A stretch of DNA of 64,000 nucleotides, taken from assembly GCA_963971225.1 (NCBI GenBank), contig OZ020268.1:12377032-12441031 (forward strand), given 5' to 3'. Below the pieces are notes generated by a model. It worked only from the letters and a program-made list of their open reading frames with translations. It was not told where the DNA came from and did not search any database. The stretch comes from Melieria omissa. Taxonomy: Eukaryota; Arthropoda; Insecta; Diptera; Ulidiidae. The position numbers and the translations under genes are program-made. Numbering within the stretch: the first letter of the stretch is position 1; every line of letters starts with the position of its first letter. This document shows positions 23,246 to 35,734 of this stretch, piece after piece.

Positions 23246-23745
23246 TAAAGGGTGATTTTTTAGCAACTTTCTTTTGGGCAACACTGTTTTTGGCAGCTCA
23301 ACTGTTTTCTTGTAACATGTTACTGTCAAACATGTTCAGTTTGGTCTATAATTTAACCATGAATCGACTTACAAACGAACAACGCTTGCAGATTATTGAA
23401 TTTTATTATCAAAATTCATGCTCGGTTGATTTTATTTAACGCCTTTTGACTATGTTAAGGCTCATGTCTATAGCCGGTAACGATTGACGCACTGGAAGCC
23501 AATATTGAAGAATTTTTTCGTGAGATACCGGCCGATATGTTGGAGAGAGTATGCCAAAATTGGACCCAGCGTATGAACCTTTTGAGACGCAGCGGCGGTC
23601 AATATTTACATGAAATAATCTTTAAACATTGAATTATGTAGATCGTTCTATCGACTCAAATAAGTATTTCATACATTTCTCAAAATTTTATATATTTTTT
23701 ATTTAAATCAAATCCGAAGGCTCTTTAAAAATCTCCCGTTATATA
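23246..23745 (+). mobile_element. Internally deleted Tc1/mariner-superfamily element
   Basis: The left end TAAAGGGTGATTTTTTAGCA and, in inverse orientation at the right, TATAACGGGAGATTTTTAAA are matching terminal repeats. Between them lies a start MNRLTNEQRLQIIEFYYQNS (from 23359), soon stopped, then, after a deletion and frame changes, a C-terminal piece with YVKAHVYSR, EEFFREIPADMLERVCQNW and GGQYLHEIIFKH ending at about 23632. This is the start and end of a common insect Tc1/mariner-type transposase with the catalytic centre deleted. It is not functional. Confidence 0.75.
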
Positions 23746-23984
23746 GGCATAGATTTACTGCTTTGAATTGATCAGTTTTATTCAAATGAATCCGATTTTT
23801 ATTGCACTCTTTGTATGTGGTTTAAAAGTATGTGCCATAGCCTTAAGGAAATTGTTACAGATCATACGTGAAGCGAGTATTTTCTATGAACGAACACGCT
23901 TTGTAAACGAATCAAAATCAATAAACAGTGATGATGAAAAAAACCTCCACACTTTTTTCTCAAAGAATCACATTCTGTTGTTAA

Positions 23985-24201
23985 CCCTTTTTCATCACTT
24001 ATGGAACACGCTTATCTGAAACAATTGCAGAGTTAACTTTGTAATGAGTCTTTGATCAAATCTATCTGAAAATTGTATCCGAAATTAAAAGAAAACAGAT
24101 AATATCACGTAAACTATTATGGGAAAAAGACTGCATTCTACTTTTTATTAGTCTTTAAATTTCTTTCCTTTTACCACAACCATTATTTTGGGTTGAAAGG
24201 G
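23985..24201. mobile_element. 217-bp TTAA-flanked MITE (piggyBac-type ends)
   Basis: Flanked by TTAA at 23981-23984 and 24202-24205. The left end is CCCTTTTTCATCAC and the right end, inverted, is CCCTTTCAACCC. CCCTTT termini and TTAA target duplications are piggyBac hallmarks. There is no coding capacity. Confidence 0.6.
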
Positions 24202-24205
24202 TTAA

Positions 24206-25505
24206 AGAACATAAAAAACCATAACACAAATTTGCTTTTTCATCATTATCAAAACCAGTACTGAAACTGTTAGTAATGCGCCGAACAAATTAAACACATA
24301 CTGCTTTACTAGTTCATAAATTTCTCATTCGAATTTACTTTGTAAATAAACGTTTTTATCAAACCATAATCTAACTTTTCATTTCAAAAAGTTCAACTCA
24401 TTTAAGCTCACTTTCCACACTGATTACATCAATTAGTGTCTTCTCTCGAAGAACTTCGCGTTTTATTGATCACCAGTGCATTAGCATAAATCCAATTAAG
24501 AATCTTATAAAAAGATCTCGCACGCACACTGTCCGCTTGTTCGCCTCTAACCTCAACGTTACCCCACCACCACGAAGACTATTGGCAATAATTGCCGCTG
24601 GTCGTTACGAATTCTCGTAAAATTCTCGCATCGGCTCAATCGGTCAGTTCCATTGCACAGTTAATTTGATAACTTTATACACGGCGCCGACACTATATTC
24701 AACAACAACAACAATCGCTCCGACAAGTATTTAACGCACGCTCTTTCCAACAGTTTCACTTGAATTTTGAGCGCCTTTCGCGAGCTCTCGATTCGCATCC
24801 GATGCGCGCACAAAAGTTAATGCCTTCTGATTTGTGCGCTTACACGCTCCACGGCGATTGTTCATGCAATTCAAATCACAACAAAAAGCACACTAAATGA
24901 AAATATCAGAAACTTGGCTCAATAAGCAGAGCCCATGCACAAACCAAAGCAACAACAACAACACAAAAAAAAAGAAAGAACACCCAGCGCTATTTCGACT
25001 TGGACTCTTTTCCATGCACAACGTACGCCTATAGTTAGCTGGCAGTGGGTCGGCGAGTGCGTTAGACCCACAAACTACAAAGCAACGATAAAGCAACAAG
25101 TGACACACGACCGTACAATCGCAACAACAAACAGAAATACAACACAACAACGGCATGGAAAAGTGTGACACTTGTCGACGATATGCGCGATCGAAGCCAA
25201 GTGTGCCCTACGACTGGGAACGGCATTATTTTGTGATCATGGGGGACTGTTTTGTGAGAACTGCAAGAGTCGCTTCGTCTCTGATGAATGTCACAATAAG
25301 ACCAACCAGAACAATTAGTTGCAACAAATGGATAAATGTTTATTTGCGTTTGTTGATCTTTAAAAAACTTCTCCCGCGATACGGGCCCATCAATTATCGG
25401 CCACAGATAAACAATATTGACGTTATTAAAAATTACAATAAAACAAAAATAAATATGCATAAATTATTGTGGATCAAAGATGATTGCAAAAGAGAATAAA
25501 AACCA
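24206..25505. other. Gene-free stretch
   Basis: No gene supported. It contains an A-rich and CAACAA-rich patch at about 24690-25160; the open frames there (24893-25171 and 25062-25499) have no recognisable domain. The block 24500-24800 is rich in CGC-type dinucleotides for the neighbourhood and could be regulatory, but no motif is diagnostic. Confidence 0.35.
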
Positions 25506-25560
25506 TTAGTGGCGCACACAGAATTTCAGTTTTGGGAGGTTCTGTACACAACTTTTGAAA
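25506..25560. mobile_element. Left end of a hAT-type repeat, same family as 28856-29850
   Basis: TAGTGGCGCACACAG, a T/A stretch, then TTTTGGGAGG and TTCTGTACACAAC match, in order, the left terminus of the 995-bp element at 28856. No matching right end is found nearby, so this is a truncated or decayed copy. Confidence 0.5.
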
Positions 25561-25855
25561 TCATATTGGCCATCTACAATTTTTATAACAAAAGTTAAGA
25601 TTGAATGGCGAATCATTGTCAAAACTTAACTGCGGCAGTAATGTTTCTTTCTACTTGAAATGAGAAAGAATATGGATGGGATCTAGTCGTGTCTTTACTG
25701 AAATAAGTGACCTTTCCTAACGATATTTTTTGTTATAATGCGCCATTTGCGATCTCAATCACTTGAAATACAAGTAAGATATAAAATTTTGCACCAACGA
25801 ATCGTACGTCACAGCTCTGAAATTTAGCAGCTGTCAGCTGTGATTATTGGAAATA

Positions 25856-26130
25856 CAGTGCACTCGCGAAACCGTGAACACTCGATTACGTGAACTCTCG
25901 ATCTAAAACGTGAACACCATGTTGTGTATCTCTTTCGCAAACATTTCATCGCCTACAACCTTAAATGTGTATATATACTCGTCCCTTTTTAACTTTTTGT
26001 TATAAAACTTAATTATTTTTTATAAGTAGTTTAAAAAAAAAACCAAGTTTTCAACAATCGTAAACTTGAACAATCTCGTAAACGTGAAAAGCCTTGGTTT
26101 TTATTAGTTCACGTTTTCGCGAGTGCACTG
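25856..26130. mobile_element. 275-bp pogo-like MITE
   Basis: Perfect terminal inverted repeats CAGTGCACTCGCGAAA are flanked by TA on both sides (25854-25855 and 26131-26132). Several CGTGAAC motifs sit inside both ends, like subterminal transposase-binding repeats. CAGT..TTCGC-type ends with a TA duplication are typical of pogo/Tigger elements. No transposase is present. Confidence 0.8.
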
Positions 26131-26222
26131 TAGAGCAGTAGACAATGACTTGTTGAAGCCACGATTTCTAGACTGAATCACTTCTCGAAATTCCGATTTC
26201 AACTGAACAATAACATGGTGCA

Positions 26223-26335
26223 ATTTCTTTTTTTGCGGTTTTGTGAAATGTCTGTTCTATGCAAATAAACCACTAACAATACCTGAGCTCACGACCGAGA
26301 TCCAACGTGTCATCGTTGAGAGAGAACCACATCTT
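26223..26335 (+). pseudogene. C-terminal fragment of a Tc1/mariner-type transposase
   Basis: One frame reads FFFCGFVKCLFYANKP, then LTIPELTTEIQRVI and EREPHLCK. This resembles the G-(F/Y)-V-K..VYANKP..TI.AL..EI..VI..I.P..C end of Tc1/mariner-superfamily transposases. The catalytic region is absent and the usual downstream end is lost, so it is a relic. Confidence 0.55.
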
Positions 26336-28563
26336 TGTAAATTGCCATTGAAAAACAGCCTACTATCAAAAGGTCTGTTTGGGAACTTTCACAGTAAAAA
26401 TTATCCAATAAAAATATCAGGAAAGTAAGCCAGCTTACGCTTCCAAAAATAAAACTATTCAAAGAAGTAAACAAACTGGAATTTGTAAGAATTTTTCAAG
26501 TTCTAACTCTTGATGACACCACTGGGACTTGGCACACTCACAATACACAGTAAAAAGGTTGTAAACAGGAGGGTTAACGAAAGGAAAAGGTTATCTAAAG
26601 GTTTCATTTAAGATTTTAGCCGGTAGGGAAATTTAATGTTAATCAGACATTTAATATAAAAGTCAAATGGTTCGTTGGGTTCAATCTGTGATTCTTCCCT
26701 TTGAGCTGCAGCAGATAAAGCTGAGCAAGACGGTTGTGGGTCAGCAGACTCACGAACGCACCAATTTTTTGCTGGTTCCATTTATCTCCAAATTTTTGCA
26801 AAATTTGTTTGTCTTTGCAGTCGATCATATGGCAGCGAATCATATGTTTTACTTGTTCTTCTACTTGATAAAAGTTACTGGACAGAATTTCTCCAGTAAA
26901 AACTTGCAAGTTCTCACGAAACGAACAATTTCTCTCTCGTTGCAAGAGATTTGGAGTACACAAACAGGATCCAGTGAAATTGTACAAAATGGTAAATTTG
27001 CACAAATTTGTACAAATTATCCGTACCCAAACAGACTTAAAACCGTCGGGGACCGTTTGGCCGATATTTTATTTCATACTGAATCGACAGATGTCTACTT
27101 TACATAGCAAAAAAATCGCCAGAAGCACAATAAAATGCGTTTTCTTTCTAAACTACATCGTACACACTTTTAAATGATGCTTGGACTGTTCTTTGAGAAG
27201 AAAATGATTATATGTCGAATTAAACCACTGTGAACCTTCAGCCCGCTGACTTCAGCTATTCACTGTCACTTTTGTCGCATATGTTTGTCTTTTCTAACAT
27301 ATTTTCAACCATATTTTCAGCCCGTCTTAGTGACAGTCAACTCAAATCAAGTGCAATTTGTTGTCAGTTTACTTTACCCACGATCGAAAATGCCGCATAT
27401 AGCGTTGCCGTTTGCAAAATGCAAAGCGATCGACACTTTACTTTCGCCGTCAATAACAAATTTTCACCAACGATAGCCGGCAACTTTTGCGATTATCCGT
27501 TAACGAGTGTGCAAAGAAACAAGTCCAGCCAAGTAAATAAATAAATAGTTATGTACAGTAGGCACATACATGCATATGTGTGTGTGAGCATACGTGAGCG
27601 GTATGTACGTTTAAGCCCGAGACGTTATCACGCGAGTGGTGAATGGCGGCAAAGCGTGCGAAACATGTGAATGTAAGAAATTTCCAAACACGAAAACTTT
27701 AATTCTTCAGCTCGCTGACGTTTCGTATTCATGACTCAAGCCGCCCAACATTCTGGCATGTGTACGCACAAAAGATAAAATGCAACCAGGGCAGAGGAGA
27801 AATGCCAGATGACTGCGCTAACCATTGTTATCAAATGACTGCGAGTAACATGCTCAATTATATGGAGGATTATTAAAATCGTCCATTGGCGCTGTTGTGG
27901 CTGTGGTTGTTGTTGCGCCTGCCAAGATTAATGTGAGCCACACACTCACTCGCCCAGCGCCGGCCGCACCAGCGGTCGGACTGGACGGCTGGCTGGCTGA
28001 CGAGATTGCTTTCTTCTCGTTCACTCTTTTCTTTTGCGATTTTTAATAGGCGAAGAAAATTAAAAACTGTAATAATACTAGTTGGCTCATACTTGCGGAA
28101 GAGATATGCATTATGCATATGCGCACATATATAAATATTCATATGTTCAGTTTGTTGCAAACTTTTGTTCTATGCAATTCGAAAGTGTAATCTGTGAAAT
28201 TATCGCATTGCCATATGCGAAAGGCTTGCAACGGCGCTTGAATTGAAAGCATCTTCTACAATTTGTGTTTCCGGTAAAGTAATTGAAGAGCTCAGCAAAA
28301 AATTACAAGTTCTATGTTTAGTAAAATGTAGAATCGTTCGAAATGAATCTATTTTCGATTAAAAAGGCAGCCAATGGTAGAAATATTTTGTTGTTTACTC
28401 GATGTAAATAATCCTGACCTTTGATCCAGTGCACCAATGACGGAACCAAAGCAACTCACGTGAAATATGCGAATACAGTATTTGACAAGCCTTGCAATAA
28501 TTATCGCTGCCTGCTTATAGGAAGCGTCACATAGTAATAGAAAACTTAAAAAAAAAGTCCATC
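26336..28563. other. Gene-free stretch
   Basis: No gene supported. Complementary open frames at 26643-27005 (-) and 26667-27107 (+) have no recognisable domain. GTGTGTGTGAGC and TATGTAC-type microsatellite patches lie at about 27560-27610. The rest is AT-rich unique sequence. Confidence 0.35.
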
Positions 28564-28737
28564 GTTTCTTAAGACTGACTTGCTTGGTATTTTTTAACTC
28601 TATCGATTAATTTCTTAAGACCGACTTGGTATTTTTTAACTCTATCGATTAATTTCTTAAGACCGACTTGGTATTTTTTAACTCTATCAATTAATTTCTA
28701 AAGACCGACTTGGTATTTTTTAACTCTATCGATTAAT
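28564..28737. repeat. Four-copy 42-bp tandem repeat
   Basis: Four copies of a 42-base unit containing CTTAAGACCGACTTGG, TATTTTTTAACTCTATC and GATTAATTT. The first copy has four extra bases (GACTTGCTTGG). Copies start near 28567, 28609, 28651 and 28693 and are nearly identical, so the array is young. Confidence 0.9.
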
Positions 28738-28855
28738 TTTTGAACTTCAAATTTTCATAGAGCTTCAGGTCTTGTAAAAACCAAATCAAATAAAATTGGT
28801 ATCATGGAGATGTAAGAAAAGAGAAAGAATCAATCATTTAATACAAACCCTGTTA

Positions 28856-29850
28856 TAGTGGCGCACGCAGGATTTTGTTTTGGGAGGGTTTTGTGTAATT
28901 TTTTTTGAGAACTTTGAAACAGGATGAAATTTAGATGTACGAATCTACAGACTGAGATCCAAAACATGCACCTATGTTTTCCCCCCTTTACAGATTTTGA
29001 TCCTAAAAGTTCAAAAGAGAAAATTTAGTTTAAAGGAGACAATTTTTCTCTTTCGTTTGATACCCATGTCTTCATCATTGCAGAACAGCAAATATTAAAA
29101 AAAATATTTGAAATGTGTATGTCCTTAAGATTTTAAAGTCCTTTAAAAAGGACTTTGGTCGTTTAAAACGGACTTTGGGTCAGAAAATGGAAAACTGACT
29201 ATCCAGATTACTATAAATGACCTTTAGCTTGACGCCCATATCAACATTAGAATAGGTCTCGCCAAAAAAAATTGTTTTTCTCGCACAGTGTAATAAATCT
29301 AAAGTTGGTGTTTTCACTCAGTGCATCATGACTTTTAGTATTTGCGCTAATAATATATCTTTCATCTTAGATTTTAAAACCAAAGGAGATCATTTATTTT
29401 ATCTATAAATTAATCATTCGAAAATTTTACGATTTTTGAAAATTGTCGAAAAATTCACTTTTTTTTACAAATTTCACTGTCAGTATTTTCTCCAAATCTC
29501 ATCTGATTTGGACAATTTGTATATCTCTGGAAAGGCTAAGGTATTATTTTCTGACCGACGGACAGCTTGTGTTAGTCGGGTGATTCGTTTACGAGATATG
29601 TGCTCATAACTGAAACAACAGGGAAAAAAGATTTTTCGAAAACGCTTCTTACAAAAATGTTGTGATCTTCAGTTTCAAGTTCAGCGGCCCAAAGTTAGTC
29701 TAGAAAACACTTTTATTTTTGATGAATTTTTTGTGTCGAGTAGTGTTATTGATGATTGAATATTGATGATTGAATATATATGCAACGGTTATAAATAAAA
29801 ATCTAATTATAAATAAAAATCCCAACAATCCTCCCCTGTGTGCGCCAGTG
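28856..29850 (+). mobile_element. 995-bp hAT-type non-autonomous element
   Basis: The left end TAGTGGCGCACGCAGGA and the inverted right end CACTGGCGCACACAGG form imperfect terminal repeats, with GGGAGG just inside each end. The flanks CCCTGTTA (28848-28855) and CTATGTTA (29851-29858) agree at six of eight positions, consistent with a decayed 8-bp hAT target duplication. There is no transposase. The interior contains GGTCGTTTAAAACGGAC, a small palindrome. A second copy lies inverted at 47640-49500. Confidence 0.7.
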
Positions 29851-29858
29851 CTATGTTA

Positions 29859-31354
29859 TCAATAGTTAAAAATTTTATTATCAAAGCCTTTGCCAACAAA
29901 AAGCACCTTCGCCCACTCAATGCCATCAGCGGTGCATTTCAGCTTTGTTCCGATATTTCGAAATTCGCATACACTTTCCCCTCGGCCTTTGCCTGACCCC
30001 CTTGTAATTAATTCAAAGTCAAAATTAAAACGAATTAAATGGTTACGTCCCTGACCGTACCCCCCATTGCATGGACAATAGCGACACATGCCCGTCAAAC
30101 ATCAACAGCAACAACAAAAACCAACGACGGCAGCAATTATAAAGCGCTGCAAGTGAATTAAAAATCCACACCATTCCAGCACAGCAACACAAGCGACACA
30201 CCCCACCCGGGTGCGCGGCTGGCAGCATTCATTTGAAATGTTCTATGTTTTGTTTCTTTACTTCGATTTGTTGTTGTTGTTGTTATGATTGTTGTATTCC
30301 ACCTTGTTTTAGACCTTCAAAAAATCACACAAAAAATTGCCCTGCATGGCTTGGCATTTGTTGTTGCGCTGCGCTAATGCTTTTTGTTGTTGCACTGTGG
30401 ATGATTTCAATTCAGATTTTGATTTTATGGCAAAATGAAATCACAAATGGTCTTACAATCGCAATCAGCATCGAAATCGGATGTGCACAGGTGGCTGCAT
30501 GCTGCACGGACTACACAGCCACAGCGACAGCCGCCGCGGCGAGTGCGGGAGCAAAGGGTGCTGCGCCCGCGCTGCGCTAACGACGACACGCCGCCAGTGG
30601 CGAACATGAACTCATGCACCAATCGGCGTGTTTATGTGCCGCCTACGCCCCCGCCGCCGCCGCCGCTGCCGCTGTCGATAATATGTTTTTGGACCTCCAC
30701 AGCAGTGCACTCATTGTGTCGCGCGTATCGCCGAGGCATTACGGTAAAATCCCCTAAATGACTGCGATTTATTTTTTGCACTTTTCACTTGTTTTGCGCT
30801 CGCTTCCCCCTTATTTTGCTGTGTTTTAATTCTGATTTAATCAAATGCATAAAATTAACAACAACAACAAATAAAACAACAAAAAGAACTCGCAATCCGT
30901 ATAACTTTTGACTTTTACAATTACAAAAAGTTTGTATTTGTTTTGTTGGCCGATTTGTGCCACACAAACACATACACACACACACACACATGTGTAACAT
31001 AGCTATGCATGTGTGCGCATAAGTTGGGAGTGCCACAAATTTACAATTAATTAGCGCTGGTACGTTGTTGTTTCGTTCTTTCTTCGTTTAAAGTTTTTCT
31101 TTATAAATTGCATTAATGAATTGTATTCGTTTTACCGTTGTCGCTGTTGTCGTTGTCGAACTGATACACAGAATTCAGTATTAGACTAAAATGTTAAAAG
31201 TTGAGCCCTAAAAAGCACAAACATGCATTATGCAAAAGAAATGCTAATCTGTGTAATTATTCGTGCTTTAGTAAATGTAAACTTTGCACTAACATTTGTG
31301 ACAATTGCTTTGGATAATCAACAACATTTATTGCATTTACTGTGTACGAATGTA
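29859..31354. other. Gene-free stretch with triplet and CA repeats
   Basis: CAACAA/GTTGTT patches (30100-30130, 30262-30285, 30855-30885), CCGCCGCCG at about 30645-30675 and a CA run at 30970-30990. Open frames here are low-complexity. No gene supported. Confidence 0.4.
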
Positions 31355-31358
31355 TTAA

Positions 31359-33653
31359 CCCTACTTCCTTGTTTGAAAACCCACCTTAGTTCCTTGGTAG
31401 GGTCATATATGACACTACTCAAATTATTTCAACAAAAATTATATTTATTTAATTTTTGTTTTAATTGTTATACATTTTAGTTTTCTTTTTCACATTCATT
31501 GCATACATTAATACGTTTGTAATGTTTTGGACAGCGAGCTTTCTTGCAATAAAAACAAAAGTTACCGTACTTGTTTCCTCCTACTTTATATGAGCACAAG
31601 TTACATCTAGCTCGTTTTTTGGGTACCTGAAGATCTGATTCTTCAGATAAACGTTTACGACTTGTTGATGGCAAGTCATTTCGAATTTTGTTGATTAAAG
31701 CAACGGCATTTTCAGTATGAGGCATTTTTTCACGGCGAAGAATGTGTGGCTTTACCAGCTCACTTGCCACTTTTTTTAGAAACTCCCGGCGACATATTTC
31801 ATTTGATGAAGTTGATTTCATATTTGTATAAATAAGGAATGCATTTATACCTGATATATCTATCATATAGGAAAATAAGGCCATTGGCCAACGCCATACA
31901 GCTCGTTTGCAGGAAAAAGTGCCCATCATTTGGTCACATGTATCGACACCTCCCTTACTTTTATTATAATCAAGTATCATAACCGGTTTTTTATGATTTT
32001 CAATACTGACATCTTTTGTATGGTGCTGTGTGCTTAACAAAAGGACAACACGGTTTTTTTCGGCACATAGCTGCATAGAGTAACGCCATTTGTATTATCG
32101 AACAAGAAATTCTATTCATAAAGCGGCTTCTTCCGCGCCAAAACAAATTCTGCTGGAATGAAAGTTCGGTTTTTACGAATTGTGCCAAGCAAAGTTTGAT
32201 TTTTCTTCAATAACTCAATAGCCAAAGAATGTGATGTAAAAAAGTTATCAGTTATGATGTTGCGACCTGGAAGTTCTTCCGTCAGCTCCATTACAACTCG
32301 TTGGCCTTGATTTGTTTCAGGACGGCAGTTAGGCGCTTTACCGGTGTATACTTGCACGTTCCACGCATATGCATTACTACTGTCACAAGCAGCCCAAATT
32401 TTTATACCGTAACGAGCTGGTTTACTAGGGATGTATTGTGTAAATGGGCACCTGCCGCGAAAAACAACTAGTTGCTCATCAACGGTAACGTTTTTACCTG
32501 GATTGTAACATTTTTGCAAAGTTTTATTCCACTTATCAAATATTTCACGAATAGGTGACAATTTGTCACGCATTCTTCGATCAGCACGTGTCGTTTTGTC
32601 ATCGAAACGCATACAAGCAGACAGCATTTCAAATTCAGACTGACTCATTGTTGCTCTGAAAATTGGTCTTCCAGTATGGTCATCCCAAAGTTCACGCACA
32701 GTTTCACCATTTGAGCGAAACACGCCGCTATACAACATCAATCCAAAATACGCACGTAGCTTTGCACTATCAATCGCAACCCATTTTTCCTTATATTTCC
32801 GAACGCCGTAAAGATTTGTGTATTTTAAAATTAATCCTTCGACTGGAGCCAGAAACAGGTCAAACACTGACAGTTCATTTGATACACGAGATGAAGCAAA
32901 AAGTGTAGGACCTGTTGCATGTGAACAAACAGGTAAAATCTCCGTAACATTCTGAGTCAATGTGGGCACGTTTACTTACCGTGTTGAATCGATTTATTCA
33001 CACTTCTGATTTTTGTTGCGATCGGATCCATCTCGTAGGAAATTTTTCTATCCTTAGAAAAGAAAACGGGTTCCTCTTGAGATTCGATGTCAATTCGTGA
33101 CTCCTCCAAACCCAAATCGATTTCATCGTTAGATTCTCCGTCAGACCCTATATCTTCAGCCTCGGCAGTGGCCACCTCTTCTGCTGTAGGCTCAAACAAA
33201 AGGTCATCTTCTTCAAAATCCTCCTCCGTATCACTATCGCACAGATCCAAGTTATCTTCCATCAAAGGTGTAATTTTTGATTTCATTCTGCGTGACATCG
33301 TTTCAATTTCACTTTTCAAATATAATGCGCGCACTGACAGCTGTGTCCACTTTCAAAAATGTCAAAATGTCAAAACTTATTATGTTGCGTTTTGCTTTCC
33401 GCAAACTGTCGCTATCGCAAAGTGCATGTTTTAATTTTTATGTAGGGTCATTTTTGACCCTAACAAGGAACGTGTAATTATTCTTTTATCCCATTCAAAA
33501 AGGATCCAGGACTATAGATAATACTGTCTAGACATTAAAACCTACTTGCTCTCGAACACTAATAAATAAAACTGGGATCGGTCTTATAATACAAAATATA
33601 TTTAAAAAAGATCAAAAAAAAAGGGTCAAAAATGACACTATAAGGAAGTAGGG
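31359..33653 (-). mobile_element. piggyBac-family DNA transposon, 2295 bp, nearly full length
   Basis: Flanked by TTAA on both sides (31355-31358 and 33654-33657). The terminal inverted repeat is CCCTACTTCCTT. Subterminal inverted repeats are also present: GTTCCTTGGTAGGGTCA at about 31391 and, inverted, GTTCCTTGTTAGGGTCA at about 33455-33471, followed by ATGAC in both. The element encodes one transposase on the minus strand, broken by mutations (separate entry). Clean target duplications and perfect ends suggest fairly recent insertion. Ends like these may still be recognised by a transposase made elsewhere in the genome. Confidence 0.93.
31477..33298 (-). pseudogene. piggyBac transposase, disrupted
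   Basis: From an ATG near 33298 the reading starts MSRRMKSK, with an acidic N-terminus (residues DSDTEEDFEEDD). The DDD catalytic domain follows: VDEQLVVFRGRCPF, NIITDNFFTSHS and KGGVDTCDQM carry the three aspartates. A C-terminal Cys/His-rich domain (CNLC..CFYC..CPKHY..CNEC) ends at 31477. Three breaks are visible: a frame change at about 32970 (a 32-base GT-AG segment lies there, but I consider it too short for an intron), an in-frame TAG at 32112-32114, and a one-base loss in an A-run at about 32065. As it stands it cannot give a full transposase. Length and domain order are otherwise those of an active family member. Confidence 0.9.
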
Positions 33654-33657
33654 TTAA

Positions 33658-34418
33658 TAGAATTATATAGTAAGTATTCCTTAATCGATTTGAAGTACAC
33701 ATACCATATTAGTAATATTTTCTGACTGATTGACTAACTCACTGACGAGTTAAGCATCGTTAAAGCATAACTACTGAAGCTATAAATATGCAAGTTGATT
33801 TATGGAATTGAAAACTCTGCCTGAGAACATTGCACACATGAAAGCCAAAGTCATCACTTGGGATTCTCACTTAGGTTCTAAGACTAATTCACTTAACTGT
33901 ATAAGATTTAAAAGAATACAAGCATTTGTGTGCTTTGTCATGACTTTTATGAACATAAATTTCAAAAATAGTGAGTGAAAGTTGCCGAGATCGACTTGAA
34001 CAAGGACGATTTCTCAGTTGAATAAACCCAAAACCACTTAAAACAAAGATACACTTGACTTGAAAAAGTGTTATTTGTGACATGAAATAGAAATTCACTG
34101 CCAAAGTTTATAGTGATATACATACATACCTATGTACTCGTTTGTATGTGACCATAGCAGCTAAGCTAACAAGTTACAATCGACCTCAATAGTCCTCTTC
34201 AGACAACTTTGCATCCGACGGCATTCAATCAATAACATTAACATTGTTAAGTACAGATATCAATGCAGAAAATAAAGTATTCCGTTCAAAGCTTAAGAGA
34301 TCCGGTCACCAGTGAATAAGTCAACAATTCGCTGGTAAATAAATTTTCGATTCTTCTTACTCTCGCTTTTGCTTACTAAACATAAAGTCACTGGAGATTA
34401 CCAAAGTTAATGTTTCTT
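33658..34418. other. Gene-free stretch
   Basis: AT-rich sequence without recognisable genes. A short minus-strand open frame at 33889-34104 has no domain. Confidence 0.35.
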
Positions 34419-34422
34419 TTAA

Positions 34423-34949
34423 CTCTTTCGAGCCCGACTTTTACCCCGTATATCGATTACTGCTTGGTATTTATAATAAATTATGAAACATTTGCCTAAG
34501 AAGTGTGCACACGACATTTGAAGTCGCCACGCCTCTTTGTTGGAGTTCTAGAGCTAGTTTACTTTTGAAGAATTTTAGCTTAAAACGGGTTAAACAAATT
34601 TTGCATCAATATTTTTTAATTACAGAAAAATTATTTAATATTTATGGAAAAATACAAAATTATCACTTTTTGATTTTATTTAACCATTATAAAAGAAATA
34701 GGGTTTTGATTAAACGCGACCAATTCGTAAACTTCAATTAGAACACAAACTTTTTCCTATATCGCTGCAAATTATTGGAAATGATTTTGAGGATAACAGT
34801 AAAATTTTTGTAATTAGCTTTGAATTCACTTTTAAAAATATTAATTTGTTGGTGTCTACTTAAATTAAACCCATAAATCAATCGTAGCTTTTGTCATAAG
34901 ATGACAAGTAGTTGAAGTTGCTCTCAGACAACTTTGTGGTCGAAAAGGG
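34423..34949. mobile_element. 527-bp TTAA-type element, copy 1
   Basis: Preceded by TTAA at 34419-34422. It starts CTCTTTCGAGCCCGAC and ends, inverted, CCCTTTTCGACCACAAAG; the right flank is TGAA, a likely mutated TTAA. It is about 80-90 percent alike by eye to the element at 39374-40083, in the same orientation, and lacks the LINE insertion found there. Confidence 0.65.
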
Positions 34950-35669
34950 TGAATTGTCCACTTTTAAATTTAATGTTTCATTTCATGTTCCTAACCAATG
35001 CGTATGGCAAGTGCAGGCTTTTCGTATGAACCTTTTTGACGAAAAGAAATCCTCAGGTGGCCGATTTCTCAAATCTCCTTACAAAACAATAGATCGTAAT
35101 TTTCGTCGGTAATAATCCGATATACAAGGCGGTGGCAATCTATCTTCTTCTCGCTGAGATTGTTTCAGTGGCGACTGAAATACTGATTTTTCAGCAACAT
35201 TAAATTAAATTTTTATAAGAAACAACAGCTATGCAAAGTTAATAGAAGCAAAGGGTGCATCGCGTCAGAATTTTAGCTAAATGTGTCACAATTAGCATTG
35301 AAACCATTTCTGGTATTGTTATCACATAAGTGTTTCAGTCACTAACTTCTACTTGCTTTTCTTCTCTACGACTTTACTAGTGAAACTCTTCAATACTATT
35401 CTAATTATATCGATGGTTTAATGGACTAAAAGGCCAGGCGACGTTTCGTCAATAGTTCAATCAGTGCTGTTTTTATTTTACGCCGATGGTCGGACAAGCT
35501 GTTGAAAGGGAAAGGACTGGTTTGAATAAAATTTTTCTATTTTTTTTAGTTCCCCGAATAGGTCAGCGAACTGCCAATGAAATGTCGAAACATAGAAAAA
35601 TGTCACTTGTCACCAGTAACCTTCCAACCCATCAACATAGAAACAGCGTTCACGTGATCTTGTTGAATA
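34950..35669. other. Gene-free stretch
   Basis: No gene or clear repeat is recognised between the TTAA element and the hAT-type element. Confidence 0.35.
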
Positions 35670-35734
35670 ATTCTAATCAGGGGCGGATTCAGAAAAATAT
35701 TTTGGAGGGGTTCAAAAAGTAATTCTTTAATATA

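Noticed and set aside
26643..27107. Complementary 120- and 146-codon frames
   Set aside because: Opposite-strand frames over the same DNA, with no domain recognised on either; the plus-strand one does have an ATG but no other support.
32938..32969. 32-base GT...AG segment between the first two piggyBac frames, considered as an intron
   Set aside because: piggyBac transposases normally have no intron here, the segment is extremely short, and two other lesions exist downstream; a frameshift is the simpler explanation.
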